From: JACOMS01 sp051252005
Lineage (GTDB): Bacteria > Pseudomonadota > Alphaproteobacteria > Caulobacterales > Maricaulaceae
Length of the DNA: 64,000 bases
Assembly (NCBI GenBank): GCA_051252005.1
Contig: JBPOEZ010000006.1
Coordinates: forward strand, 1 to 64,000
Reading direction: 5' to 3'
This document shows, piece by piece, positions 17,989-27,406 of this stretch (position 1 is the stretch's first letter; each line of letters opens with the position of its first letter). The notes under the pieces were generated by a model, which saw nothing but the letters and a program-made list of their open reading frames with translations, was not told the DNA's origin and did no database searches. The position numbers were made by a program, and so were the translations under genes.

Positions 17989-18825
17989 GTGAAAATAGGG
18001 TTGATAGCTGGCGGCGGCGCGCTTCCGCTTTCTGTCGAACATGGGGCCAAACAAGACGGCCATGATATTTTCATTTGTGTGATTGCCGGATTTGGCGCGC
18101 GGGAAGACTTTTCAAGTGACTGCGACGTTGTTGGACTCGCTGAGTTTGGAAAAATATCATCCCTGTTTAAAGCCAATGGCTGCACACATGTTTGTTTTGC
18201 GGGAACCGTTGCGCGCCCAGACTTCAAAACTTTAAGGCCTGACATGAAAGCAGTTCGGTATTTGCCGGGCGCTATTAAGGCCGCAAAATCAGGTGATGAC
18301 AGTCTCCTTAGTTATATATTGAACGTTTTTGAGCAAGACGGTTTTGAGATCATAGCGCCACAAGACTTGTGCAAAAATCTTCTGCTGCCTTCGGGTTTTT
18401 TTGGCGATGTTAAGCATGCCAGTACACACCGCTCAGACATTGAGAAGGCGTGCCAGACGGCTTTGTCCATTGGCGCGCTCGATATAGGGCAGGGCGCTGT
18501 AGTTTGCAGGGGCTTGGTTCTTGCTGTTGAAGCGCAGGAAGGTACAGATGCGATGCTACGGCGCGTGGCCTCCCTTCCTGATGACCTTCGAGGGAGCGCG
18601 AAGAAACGCGAAGGCATTTTGGCAAAAATGGTGAAGCCTGGGCAAGAGGCCCGCGTAGACTTGCCAACAATTGGGCTTGAGACTGTGAAGCTTGCGGCGG
18701 CGGCCGGCCTCGCCGGAATTGTTGCGGAAGAGGGGCGGGCTTTCATCATTGAAAAAATGGCCGTTATAGACGCGGCGAACGAAGCAGGTCTGTTTATCGC
18801 AGGTTTGCCTGCTACCGGCGCATGA
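17989..18825 (+). CDS. lpxI: UDP-2,3-diacylglucosamine pyrophosphatase LpxI
   Basis: The DUF1009/LpxI enzyme, 278 residues, hydrolyses UDP-2,3-diacylglucosamine to lipid X. Alphaproteobacteria use it in place of LpxH. Seen: N-terminal IGLIAGGGALPLSV, central CRGLVLAVEAQEGTDAMLRR, and C-terminal KPGQEARVDLPTIGLETV, which carries the conserved acidic segment. It starts with GTG 1 nt after lpxA and overlaps lpxB by 4 nt. Confidence 0.95.
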   Translation: MKIGLIAGGGALPLSVEHGAKQDGHDIFICVIAGFGAREDFSSDCDVVGLAEFGKISSLFKANGCTHVCFAGTVARPDFKTLRPDMKAVRYLPGAIKAAKSGDDSLLSYILNVFEQDGFEIIAPQDLCKNLLLPSGFFGDVKHASTHRSDIEKACQTALSIGALDIGQGAVVCRGLVLAVEAQEGTDAMLRRVASLPDDLRGSAKKREGILAKMVKPGQEARVDLPTIGLETVKLAAAAGLAGIVAEEGRAFIIEKMAVIDAANEAGLFIAGLPATGA

Positions 18826-19976
18826 GCCGCTCAGTTTTCATAGTGGCCGCAGAGCGCTCTGGAGATGACCTCGGCGCGGCTCTGATTGATCAACTGCGGC
18901 TTCGAGGTGATACACTGGCTCTAAAAGGTATTGGCGGCGGCGCTATGGCGGCGCGCGGCGTTCAAAGCAATATCGATATTTCTCCGCTTGCCATTTTGGG
19001 GTTTTCTGAAGCGGTTAAGGCTTATCCTATTGTTATGGAAAAGGTACGGCAAAGTGTTGAACTTATTATGTCCGAAGCTCCTGATGCTGTTGTCTTAATT
19101 GATAGCTGGGGGTTCATGGTCCGTGTCGCGCGCAGACTTAAAAAATCTGGATACGCCGGACAGATTATAAAATACGTCGCCCCGCAAGTGTTTGCTATGC
19201 GTGAAGGACGGGCAAAAGTTCTAGCAAACGCTGTGGATCACCTTCTGACCATACACAGCTTTGATGCTCATTATTTTGAGCAACATGGCCTTCCGGTGAC
19301 GTATGTTGGCAACCCTATGTTTGATACTGACTACACGTCCGGCGACGGCGCAGCTTTAAGACGGCGGTACAATATTGGTGCAAATGACCCTGTCATTGCA
19401 GTGTTGTTCGGAAGCCGGCTGTCTGAAATTCAGCGTCTTGCGGGGCCCTTTTCTGACGTTATAGAGCGAGTGAAAGCCGAGAGGCCGGACGTTCACTTCC
19501 TTAGCCCTTTATCCGAGACCATCGCTACGGATGTATTAGCTGCCGCGGGCAGTGACCCAAGGCTTCAAGATGTCATTATGCTGCCGGAGAGCGATAAGCT
19601 TGATGTTTTCGCCGCAGCTGATGCAGCGCTAGCCTGTTCAGGCACGGTTACAACGCAGCTTGCATGTGCCGGCGTTCCGTCCGTCGTTGGGTATAAATTG
19701 AGCGCTGTGACATACTTCTTTGCCAAGCGCTTATTTAAGCCTGATTATATTTCGCTTGTGAATATTGCGGCAAATAAGCCTTTAATGCCTGAATTCGTTC
19801 AGGAAGACTGTAACGGCGCGTCTCTGTCTAAGGCTATCTTAGCCTATGTAAATGACGCCGAAACGCGGGGCGTGGCATCATCAGCTCTGCGTAAACAAGC
19901 AGGGCAAATGCAAGGAAAAGGCGGCCTAGCTAGTGCCAGAGCCGCCGAAACCGTTCTTAAGCTTATTAGCGCTTAG
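18822..19976 (+). CDS. lpxB: Lipid A disaccharide synthase
   Basis: GT19 glycosyltransferase, 384 residues, joining lipid X and UDP-diacylglucosamine into the lipid A disaccharide. Motifs: IVAAERSGDDLGAAL (the family's AGExSGD loop with Ala for Gly and an Arg insertion-like change), IKYVAPQVFAMREGR, and GNPMFD. Its ATG overlaps the lpxI stop (ATGA). The 3' end overlaps the convergent gltA gene by 11 nt, so there is no room for a terminator between them. Confidence 0.95.
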   Translation: MSRSVFIVAAERSGDDLGAALIDQLRLRGDTLALKGIGGGAMAARGVQSNIDISPLAILGFSEAVKAYPIVMEKVRQSVELIMSEAPDAVVLIDSWGFMVRVARRLKKSGYAGQIIKYVAPQVFAMREGRAKVLANAVDHLLTIHSFDAHYFEQHGLPVTYVGNPMFDTDYTSGDGAALRRRYNIGANDPVIAVLFGSRLSEIQRLAGPFSDVIERVKAERPDVHFLSPLSETIATDVLAAAGSDPRLQDVIMLPESDKLDVFAAADAALACSGTVTTQLACAGVPSVVGYKLSAVTYFFAKRLFKPDYISLVNIAANKPLMPEFVQEDCNGASLSKAILAYVNDAETRGVASSALRKQAGQMQGKGGLASARAAETVLKLISA

Positions 19977-21267
19977 ACAGATCAACGTAGTCTCTTGCGA
20001 CCGCGCCAGAATAAAGCTGGCGAGGGCGACCAATACGCTGGCTTTTGTCTTCAAGCATTTCGTTCCACTGAGAAATCCAGCCTACAGTTCTGGCAAGGGC
20101 GAAGAGAACCGTAAACATGGATGTAGGGAAGCCGAGAGCATTCAGCACAATGCCTGAGTAGAAGTCGACGTTCGGGTAGAGTTTCTTCTCGATGAAGTAC
20201 TCATCTTCAAGGGCGATTTTCTCAAGTTCCATGGCAACATCCAAAATTGGGTTTTTGATTCCGAGTTCGCCCAAGACTTCGTGACATGTGTCACGCATAA
20301 CGTGCGCGCGCGGATCGAAGTTCTTATAAACACGGTGACCAAAGCCCATAAGACGGAACGGGTCTTGCTTATCTTTTGCGCGTGCAATGAACTCAGGGAT
20401 ACGGTCAACGGATCCAATCTCGCGAAGCATATTAAGACAGGCTTCATTTGCGCCGCCGTGTGACGGACCCCAAAGGCAGGCGATACCTGCCGCGATACAG
20501 GCGTAAGGATTGGCACCAGAAGAGCCGGCCAAACGCACAGTTGATGTGGACGCATTTTGCTCATGGTCGGCATGCAAGATGAAAATTCTATCCATCGCGC
20601 GCGCGATTGTCGGACTAACATAATACTTTTCAGCCGGAACCGCGAAACACATATTTAAGAAGTTTTCAGAATAGGAGAGGGAGTTGTCAGGGTAGACTAA
20701 CGGCTGTCCAATTGAATATTTGTAGGCACGCGCAGCGATTGTTGGCATTTTAGCAATTAATCGATGCATTGCGAGATCGCGGGCTACATTTTCAGAAATG
20801 TCTGTTTCGTCATGGTAAAATCCAGACAGTGCGCCTGTTGTGCCGCAAATCATCGCCATCGGGTGAGCATCGCGGCGGAAGCCGTGGAAGAAGCGCTCGA
20901 CCTGTTCGTGTAGCATTGTGTGGTTCGTGATTGTCGCGTCGAACGCGGTGAACTCTGATTTATTCGGTAGTTCACCGTGCATTAAAAGATATGCGACTTC
21001 TAGAAATGTGGATTTTTCGGCAAGTTGCTCAATCGGGTATCCGCGATAAAGGAGCTGGCCTTCGCCGCCATTAATAAAAGTGATCTGCGACTCAGTACTG
21101 CAGGTCGATGTGAACCCAGGGTCATACGTGAAATGTCCAGACTGTTTGTGAAGAGCCCGTACATCGATGCCAGGGGAGCCCATTGAGCCTTGAAAGATTG
21201 GCAGATCGTAGCTGTTTTCGCCGATCTTTAGTGTTGCCGTGCCGGTGTTTTTTATTTTGTTTTCCAT
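19966..21267 (-). CDS. gltA: Citrate synthase (type II)
   Basis: Entry enzyme of the TCA cycle, 433 residues, the length of the hexameric NADH-sensitive type. Catalytic segments: WGPSHGGANEACLNML (His), FGHRVYKNFDPRA (His) and the Asp in YPNVDFYSGIVLNALGFP. The N-terminal beta-strand domain (TLKIGENSYDLPIFQGS) is characteristic of type II. It is 26 nt downstream of gltX and probably co-transcribed. Confidence 0.97.
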   Translation of the reverse strand: MENKIKNTGTATLKIGENSYDLPIFQGSMGSPGIDVRALHKQSGHFTYDPGFTSTCSTESQITFINGGEGQLLYRGYPIEQLAEKSTFLEVAYLLMHGELPNKSEFTAFDATITNHTMLHEQVERFFHGFRRDAHPMAMICGTTGALSGFYHDETDISENVARDLAMHRLIAKMPTIAARAYKYSIGQPLVYPDNSLSYSENFLNMCFAVPAEKYYVSPTIARAMDRIFILHADHEQNASTSTVRLAGSSGANPYACIAAGIACLWGPSHGGANEACLNMLREIGSVDRIPEFIARAKDKQDPFRLMGFGHRVYKNFDPRAHVMRDTCHEVLGELGIKNPILDVAMELEKIALEDEYFIEKKLYPNVDFYSGIVLNALGFPTSMFTVLFALARTVGWISQWNEMLEDKSQRIGRPRQLYSGAVARDYVDLSKR

Positions 21268-21293
21268 ATCATTCTACTCCAATATTGTATGTT

Positions 21294-22703
21294 CTATTCT
21301 TCATGCGTCAGTGTATCTTTAATGCGTCCAAGGGTTTCATCACGGCCTAGTAAATATAAAACCTGCGAGAGATCCGGGGACGGAAGGCCGCCAGTAAGCG
21401 CAGCTCTTAAGGGCTGTCCAATCTTACCAAAGCCAATGACTTGCTCTTCAGCATATGACTGAAGGCACGTTTGTATCGTATCTGCTGTCCATACTTTATA
21501 ATCTAAAGCGGAGAGCCTCAAGCTTAAAGCTTGTAAATGCTCTAATGCATCATTTCTGAGACTTTTCTTCGCTTTACCTGTTATAGATAGCGGGCGGTTC
21601 ACAAGTAGGTATTGGCTTTGCTCTGCAAGATCTTTGAGGGTCTTGGAGCGAGGTCTTAATGTGTCCAAAGCCGCCGTGATCCGTTGTTCCTTAAGCGCGT
21701 CCAATGGTTCGCCGTTTTCTGATTCCAAGAACGGCATTGCCAATTTAAGAAGATCGGTATCTTCCGTGTTTAAAATGTGCTGCCCGTTGATGAAATCCAT
21801 TTTGTGAAAATCTAGTCGCGCGGGGCTTTCATTGATGCCCGCAAGGTCAAAGACGTCTGCTGCGCTATCGCCAAAGAAAAGCTCCTGATCGCCATGTGCC
21901 CAACCAAGCTTAAGTAGGTAATTTCGTAGACCTGACGGTAAATACCCCATTTCTTGATAGGCTTCGACGCCCAAAGCGCCGTGGCGTTTAGAGAGTTTTT
22001 TACCGTCAGGGCCGTGAATGAGAGGCAAGTGGGCAAATTCCGGAACAACCCAGCCTAATGCACCATAAATCTGTGTTTGCCGTCCTGCATTGATGAGGTG
22101 GTCGTCGCCCCTTATGACATGGGTGATGCCCATATCGTGATCGTCCACGACAACGGCTAGCATGTAGGTTGGCGAACCGTCAGCCCGTAGAAGTACAAGG
22201 TCATCAAACCCCTCATTGTCCCAAGAAATATCGCCTTGGACATGATCGCTGATCGATGTCGTGCCGTCGGGCACTTTAAATCTCACTGTGTAGGGCGCAT
22301 CTGGTGCGCCCGTTTGTGTATCACGCCAAGGGGAACGCAGACCTTTACCCGCTTTCCAAGCCGTTTTCTTTAAGGCTTCAAGCTCTTCGTCTGTGCAATA
22401 ACAGCGATATGCCGCGCCAAGCTCTACGAGTTTTTCCGCGGCGGCGATGTGGGCTTTATCATTTTTGCTTTGATAAACGATGGGGCCGTCATGATTTAGG
22501 CCTAGCCATGCCATGCCATCGAGAATCGCTTGCGTGGCTTCGGGCGTAGATCTGGCTTTGTCTGTGTCTTCGACGCGGAGGTGAAACTCACCGCCCATAC
22601 GGCGCGAAAAAAGCCAATTAAATAAAGCTGTTCGAGCGCCTCCAATGTGCAAAAATCCCGTTGGGGACGGAGCAAATCTCGTGATAACTTTTGCGGTAGT
22701 CAT
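21294..22703 (-). CDS. gltX: Glutamyl-tRNA synthetase
   Basis: Class I aminoacyl-tRNA synthetase, 469 residues. HIGH motif region RFAPSPTGFLHIGGARTALF at the N-terminus; KMSKS-type motif GKKLSKRHGA near residue 240. Alphaproteobacterial GltX enzymes often charge tRNA-Gln too; this cannot be told from sequence. First gene of a likely gltX-gltA unit, divergent from comEC across 54 nt. Confidence 0.96.
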   Translation of the reverse strand: MTTAKVITRFAPSPTGFLHIGGARTALFNWLFSRRMGGEFHLRVEDTDKARSTPEATQAILDGMAWLGLNHDGPIVYQSKNDKAHIAAAEKLVELGAAYRCYCTDEELEALKKTAWKAGKGLRSPWRDTQTGAPDAPYTVRFKVPDGTTSISDHVQGDISWDNEGFDDLVLLRADGSPTYMLAVVVDDHDMGITHVIRGDDHLINAGRQTQIYGALGWVVPEFAHLPLIHGPDGKKLSKRHGALGVEAYQEMGYLPSGLRNYLLKLGWAHGDQELFFGDSAADVFDLAGINESPARLDFHKMDFINGQHILNTEDTDLLKLAMPFLESENGEPLDALKEQRITAALDTLRPRSKTLKDLAEQSQYLLVNRPLSITGKAKKSLRNDALEHLQALSLRLSALDYKVWTADTIQTCLQSYAEEQVIGFGKIGQPLRAALTGGLPSPDLSQVLYLLGRDETLGRIKDTLTHEE

Positions 22704-22757
22704 TAAGGGTATTCATCTCTAAGTTAAGGGGCGTCAATATATGGTGTCCTATCTCAT

Positions 22758-24878
22758 ATGCCGGATCAGATTAACAGGACAATCCCGTCTCCTAACGCGA
22801 ATTTTCTCGATTTGTTTCGCGCGCGAATAAGCTGGGTCAACAGAAGTCAGGGGCTTTTAGGGTTTGAATGGGGGACCGTGGCCTTTGCCTGCGGTATTGG
22901 GCTGTATTTTAGCCTGCCATTCGAACCCACCCTTGGTTACCTTGTAATCCCGTTTGTGATAGTTCTTGGGCTTTGTTGGTATGGTAAGAGCCGTGAACGG
23001 GCGTGGTTATATCTGGCCATTGGTCTCTTGCTTGTCGTGCTTGGGGTGATGTGGGGCGCGCGCCACACGGCGTCTTCGGAGACGCCGCGGTTGCCAACTT
23101 ATGAACGGGCCTACACGGTGACAGGGTGGGTCGCGGCCATTGAAGCATCAGGCACCAGAACGCGGTGGCTTCTGGCCGTGCAAAATATTGAGGGCAGGGA
23201 CTCCGCGCAAACGCCGGATTATATTCGAACGTCAGCAACGGGCGAGGGCATTCGGGCCGGAGATTCTATTCGCATACGGGCGGTGCTTGGCGCGCCTCCG
23301 CCGCCAGTTGTACCGGGGGGATATGATCCAGGCCGCGCGGCTTACTTTAAGGGAATCGGCGGGTTTGGGTATTCCATATCAAAGCCCGAAAAGCTTTCTG
23401 ACTTCGATTTGAAATGGCCGGATCGCATTCAGAGGGCGGTAGTCAGGGCGCGGTACACAATGGCAGAGCGCATCATGACTGCTTCGCCGGAACATACCGC
23501 TGCTCTTCAAGCGAGTTTATTGACCGGTATTCGCACCTATATCCCGAAGGAGCAAACAGAAGACCTTCGGATTGCGGGGCTTGCTCATATTTTGGCAATT
23601 TCTGGTTTGCATATGGGACTTCTGGCTGGGGGTATCTATTTTATGGCAACGTTAATGCTTGCTTGTGTTGCGCCTCTGTCTCGGCGTATCGACGTGAGAA
23701 AACCTGCCGCCATTATTGGCGGGGTAGCGGCCGCCTCATATTTGGTTTTATCCGGCGCGTCCGTGGCAACACAGCGGGCTTTTATTATGGCGCTCATTAT
23801 TTTTCTCGCAGTGCTACTCGATCGTAGGGCGCTCAGTATTCGGTCTGTGGCTGTGGCCGCGCTCATCACGCTGATTTGGCATCCCGAAGCGCTCATGAGT
23901 GCGGGGTTTCAGATGTCATTCGCAGCCGTTGCGGCGCTTGTCGTTGTCTACAGAGCGTGGGATGCACACCGAACGCAGGGGCAGCTTGGATTCATCGCAA
24001 AAGTACGAAATGCTTTTCTTTCCTTGTCGGTGACAAGCTTTGTGGCGGGGCTTGCGACATCCGGCTTTGCAATTCTGCACTTCAACCGCATGGCGACGTA
24101 TGGACTTGCCGGAAACCTTTTGGCTATGCCGCTCTTCACATTCTGGGTCATGCCCGCTGCGATTGCCGTGTTTCCAGCAATCCTGATTGGCCAAGAAGAT
24201 ATCCCGCTCGCGGTAATGGGCAAGGGGCTGGACTGGGTTTTGATCACAGCGAACTGGGTTTCAGGGTGGAGCGGGGCGCTTGCTCATATTCCGGCGGCGC
24301 CTGGGTGGGTTATTGGTGTTTACGGGCTCGCCTTTGCAGGCGTGTGTTTAGGGCTTGCTCTTACGCGGATCGTGTCTTGTCTCGCTATGATCATTTGCGT
24401 TTTATTTTGGACGCGCGCACCGCTGCCGGATCTGCGCGTATCGCAAGACGGAGCCGTATCTTTTTGGGCAAGCGGAAAGCAGCAAACACTCTATGTTGAT
24501 AGGCGGCGAGCCGATCGTTACGGGCGCGAGCAATTTATTCGTAGAGCCGGAGCAGACGATCCTGAACTCGAGCTCTTCAAGACATCCGTCGCGTCTTGTG
24601 ATGTGATGGCGTGCCGCATATTGTTAAAAGGGAGAGTGATCTCAGTTACCGCAAATCCGTCGGAAGTAAGGGAAGAATGTGAAACCTCAGATGTTATTAT
24701 TCTCACGCAGCGTTTTTCTGGGCCAGTGTCTCGCCGTAAATGCCAGAACGCTATTTTGATTGATAAGCGAAAATTGAACGAAGAGGGCGCTCTAAACATA
24801 ATGCTAGGCGCCGAAAACAATATAAAAATTACGCCGTCTATCACGAAGGGTAGGCGGCGCAGGCCATGGGGACAGTGA
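22758..24878 (+). CDS. comEC: ComEC/Rec2-family DNA uptake channel
   Basis: Polytopic membrane protein, 706 residues. An N-terminal DUF4131-like region with two membrane helices and an OB-like fold (RAYTVTGWVAAIEASGTRTRWL) is followed by the Competence domain with the hallmark LAHILAISGLHMGLLAGG near residue 275. The roughly 150-residue soluble C-terminal part shows no metallo-beta-lactamase metal motif (HxHxDH), unlike full Firmicutes ComEC; this shorter end is common in alphaproteobacteria. Role: transport of single-stranded DNA across the inner membrane in transformation. Convergent with lexA, 22 nt apart. Confidence 0.9.
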   Translation: MPDQINRTIPSPNANFLDLFRARISWVNRSQGLLGFEWGTVAFACGIGLYFSLPFEPTLGYLVIPFVIVLGLCWYGKSRERAWLYLAIGLLLVVLGVMWGARHTASSETPRLPTYERAYTVTGWVAAIEASGTRTRWLLAVQNIEGRDSAQTPDYIRTSATGEGIRAGDSIRIRAVLGAPPPPVVPGGYDPGRAAYFKGIGGFGYSISKPEKLSDFDLKWPDRIQRAVVRARYTMAERIMTASPEHTAALQASLLTGIRTYIPKEQTEDLRIAGLAHILAISGLHMGLLAGGIYFMATLMLACVAPLSRRIDVRKPAAIIGGVAAASYLVLSGASVATQRAFIMALIIFLAVLLDRRALSIRSVAVAALITLIWHPEALMSAGFQMSFAAVAALVVVYRAWDAHRTQGQLGFIAKVRNAFLSLSVTSFVAGLATSGFAILHFNRMATYGLAGNLLAMPLFTFWVMPAAIAVFPAILIGQEDIPLAVMGKGLDWVLITANWVSGWSGALAHIPAAPGWVIGVYGLAFAGVCLGLALTRIVSCLAMIICVLFWTRAPLPDLRVSQDGAVSFWASGKQQTLYVDRRRADRYGREQFIRRAGADDPELELFKTSVASCDVMACRILLKGRVISVTANPSEVREECETSDVIILTQRFSGPVSRRKCQNAILIDKRKLNEEGALNIMLGAENNIKITPSITKGRRRRPWGQ

Positions 24879-24900
24879 CTTTATCTCCGTCGAAGCCCTA

Positions 24901-25536
24901 TTATTGGTAGCTTCTGATGAGGCCGACCAATATGCCTTGAACTTCCACCCTGTCCGGCCCAAAGGTTTGGGTTTCGAAATCGGGATTGTCAGGAATAAGT
25001 TCGACGTGTTGTCCAGTTTTTCTTAGTGTCTTGAGTGTGGCGTCCTCGCCGTCGACCAGGGCGACGACAATTTGTCCGTTGCGCGCAGAGTTGGCTTTGC
25101 GAATAACCACAAGGTCACCGTCTAAAATTCCTGCGCCGATCATGGACTCGCCTTCAATTTCTAAGGCAAAATGATCACCTCGTCCCATCATACCAGGCGG
25201 AACGCTGATCATGTTGTAGCTATCTTCCAAGGCCATAATGGGATTGCCGGCGGCAATCTTGCCAACAAAAGGAATTTCTGCCGTGTCATTAGCCGGGGTA
25301 GAGGCTTGGGTTTCTTTAACATCTGTTGGTAACTTAATGACCTCAAGGGCTCTAGCTTTATTTGGAAGTCTTCGAATGAAGCCTCGTTCTTCAAGCGCGG
25401 TAATAAGCCGGTGAATGCCAGATTTTGAGGCCAGACCCAGCGCATCTTTCATTTCGTCATATGAAGGCGGAATTCCAGCTTCTTTTATTTTTGTATCAAT
25501 CAGGATTAAAAGATCTTTTTGTTTTTGCGTTAACAT
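24901..25536 (-). CDS. lexA: LexA repressor
   Basis: SOS repressor and self-cleaving serine protease, 211 residues. A winged-helix DNA-binding domain (PPSYDEMKDALGLASKSGIH) is followed by the cleavage site Ala96-Gly97 (KIAAGNPI), catalytic Ser131 (GESMIGAG) and Lys169 (ATLKTLRK). RecA-stimulated cleavage inactivates it. A perfect LexA box lies 36 nt upstream, so it represses itself. Other boxes in this window precede the SidA-like peptide with dnaE, and a Y-family polymerase. Confidence 0.97.
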   Translation of the reverse strand: MLTQKQKDLLILIDTKIKEAGIPPSYDEMKDALGLASKSGIHRLITALEERGFIRRLPNKARALEVIKLPTDVKETQASTPANDTAEIPFVGKIAAGNPIMALEDSYNMISVPPGMMGRGDHFALEIEGESMIGAGILDGDLVVIRKANSARNGQIVVALVDGEDATLKTLRKTGQHVELIPDNPDFETQTFGPDRVEVQGILVGLIRSYQ

Positions 25537-25572
25537 GGAATCACCTTGAACAAATTAGCAACATCACATTTT

Positions 25573-25600
25573 GTTCTACGGATGTTCACATAAATGTCAA
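25573..25600 (-). promoter_or_regulatory. lexA promoter with overlapping LexA box
   Basis: On the minus strand, a perfect -35 TTGACA (25600-25595) is followed by a 16-nt spacer and a -10-like TAGAAC (25578-25573). A perfect LexA box (read on the plus strand as GTTC TACGGAT GTTC, 25573-25587) covers most of the spacer and the -10. A half-matched second site (GAAC-N7-CAAC, 25548-25562) lies nearer the gene. This is textbook autoregulation. Confidence 0.8.
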
Positions 25601-25689
25601 GGTGTTCTGTTTTTGGCCCGTTTTACAGCCTACTGTACATTACGGCAAATTTAGTCGCGCTTTAACTAAGGGGCTTATATAAAGCCGCC

Positions 25690-26604
25690 ATGATGAAACG
25701 TATGATCCACAGGGCTGGTTTTTTAGCGGCATTTTTAACAGTGTTTGCAACGCAGTCTTTTGCGCAAACTCGGGTGAGTCTTCATACGTCTTCGGGGTCT
25801 TGTTCGAAATGTGATCTGTCCGGCAAAGATATGCCAGGCATGACATTGCGCAACGCGAATTTTTCCGGATCGAGCTTTAGCCGCTCTAATTTATCGGGCG
25901 GGCGAATTTTCACATCTGATTTATCCGGCACGCATTTTAAGAAGGCCTTCCTCGTGCGGGTTGAAGGCGATAGAGTTAATCTCGCCAAGGCGGATATGCA
26001 GGACGTGACGTTGATGGAAGCCAAATTCAACCGTTCTGTGATGACCGGTGCGGATTTGCGCAGAGCTGATCTGACGCGGGGGGAGTTTGTTGCGAGTAAT
26101 TTTGAAAATGCAGACCTTAGTAGCGCCTCTTTGTCCGAGGTTAATTTCCAAGATTCTCACTTCACTGGCGCGCGCTTTGATCATGCCAACCTTCAAGGCG
26201 CTAAGCTTGATAGAGCGGTGCTTAAAAATGCACAATTCGGTAATGCCGTGCTTAAGAATGTTACGTTTACAGGGGCGAATATATCCGGTGCCAATATGTC
26301 CCAAGTTGGCGGCCTTGAGCAATCACAGCTTGACGGTGTGTGCGGCAGTCCTGACACGCAATTACCTTTTGGTTTGACTGTGGCCTATTGCATAGAGGCT
26401 TTAAGCGCTGAGAATATGCCACAAAAGCATGATCACGGTGGGCAACGCTTCGTAAAAGACAAAGCGGCTTTACACTTGGATAGGGCTGTCTCGAACCTGG
26501 AAACTTTGATGCGTGAGGGCTCGTCCTCTAATGCCCAGTTCAATCGTAGACTTCAATCTGTTCATGCAGATTTGGTATCGGCACGCCGCGAAATTGAGAA
26601 ATAA
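25690..26604 (+). CDS. Secreted pentapeptide-repeat protein
   Basis: A 304-residue protein with a signal peptide ending near SFAQ-TRV, then about 30 tandem pentapeptide repeats of the A(D/N)LXX type (for example ANFSGSSFSRSNLSGG and ADLTRGEF) over residues 38-220. A non-repeat C-terminal segment follows, with a short helical end. The repeats should fold as a right-handed quadrilateral beta-helix. Location would be periplasmic or cell surface. Cys-rich start of the mature part (SSGSCSKCDLSG) hints at a disulfide cap. Function unknown. Divergent from lexA, but the LexA box is over 100 nt away. Confidence 0.75.
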   Translation: MMKRMIHRAGFLAAFLTVFATQSFAQTRVSLHTSSGSCSKCDLSGKDMPGMTLRNANFSGSSFSRSNLSGGRIFTSDLSGTHFKKAFLVRVEGDRVNLAKADMQDVTLMEAKFNRSVMTGADLRRADLTRGEFVASNFENADLSSASLSEVNFQDSHFTGARFDHANLQGAKLDRAVLKNAQFGNAVLKNVTFTGANISGANMSQVGGLEQSQLDGVCGSPDTQLPFGLTVAYCIEALSAENMPQKHDHGGQRFVKDKAALHLDRAVSNLETLMREGSSSNAQFNRRLQSVHADLVSARREIEK

Positions 26605-26630
26605 GGTTAAGCTGTTTGATTGGGCCTATT

Positions 26631-27404
26631 TTACAGCACGTAGTTAATGCCCCAAACGATAAAAATCACTAAAACGACTTTCACTGCAAGCCAGATATAG
26701 GAATCATCCGATTCTTCTATTGAAACGGGTTGTTGGTGAACTGGCCATATCTTCGATTGATTGAGAACGTCTAAATCCTGGCGAAGCCATTCAATTTGGT
26801 CTTGTATGTAGAGTGGACGGCCATGCGCTTCACGCCATCCCATGGTGGTGAAAATCAATGTACCGATGCGCGTTGATATCAAAGCTGGATGGCGGCTTTT
26901 GTTAGCTTTGGAGGTGTCGCCGTCAAAATAGCCAAACAAACCCAATAAAAAATTACGAAAGGCATCTTCGAAATCAATCATAGTATCAATGGGGTCTAGG
27001 CGATCATCGTTGAATATCTCAGCCCATTTTGCATGGCTCGTTCTGGCGAAAGGTTCTTTAAGAAGTGCCTCTATGTTCGCTATTAATGCCTCTACTGGCG
27101 AAATATTCTCTCGGTAATGAGGGCTTTCATCAATGCCGGAAACAACGGCTCTAACGGGAAGGGGTGCAGAAAAATTATCGTCAATACTATCTGCGCTTTG
27201 TTTTTCAATGAAGACATCATGACCTTGGCTGTTATTGAACGCGGCGTAATGCTTGGCTTGCTCCAAGGCGTCTCTAAGGGCCATAAAAGCTGCGGCGTCG
27301 TCTTCTGGCCGCGTAACGCGAAGCTTCTTGGCATAGGCTTTCTTGATAACGCGCAAATCACCTGTTGGTTCTTCTAAGCCTAAAATGTCCCACATAGACC
27401 TCAC
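26631..27404 (-). CDS. J-domain-like membrane protein, DjlB/DjlC type
   Basis: A 257-residue protein. The first 50 residues look like a J domain: MWDILGLEEPTGDLRVIKKA followed by YAKKLRVTRPEDDAAAFMAL, with RPE where classical J proteins have HPD. A C-terminal membrane helix (WLAVKVVLVIFIVWGINYVL) would anchor it with the J part in the cytoplasm. It lies 2 nt after an HscC-type Hsp70 gene. In E. coli, HscC works with the atypical J proteins DjlB and DjlC, so this is probably its co-chaperone. Start: GTG at 27404, or ATG at 27395, which has GAGG close in front. Confidence 0.65.
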   Translation of the reverse strand: MRSMWDILGLEEPTGDLRVIKKAYAKKLRVTRPEDDAAAFMALRDALEQAKHYAAFNNSQGHDVFIEKQSADSIDDNFSAPLPVRAVVSGIDESPHYRENISPVEALIANIEALLKEPFARTSHAKWAEIFNDDRLDPIDTMIDFEDAFRNFLLGLFGYFDGDTSKANKSRHPALISTRIGTLIFTTMGWREAHGRPLYIQDQIEWLRQDLDVLNQSKIWPVHQQPVSIEESDDSYIWLAVKVVLVIFIVWGINYVL

Positions 27405-27406
27405 GC

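Noticed and set aside
23876..24499. 207-codon alternate frame within comEC
   Set aside because: Same-strand shadow of a clear transmembrane protein; Cys/Arg/Ser-rich translation without motifs.
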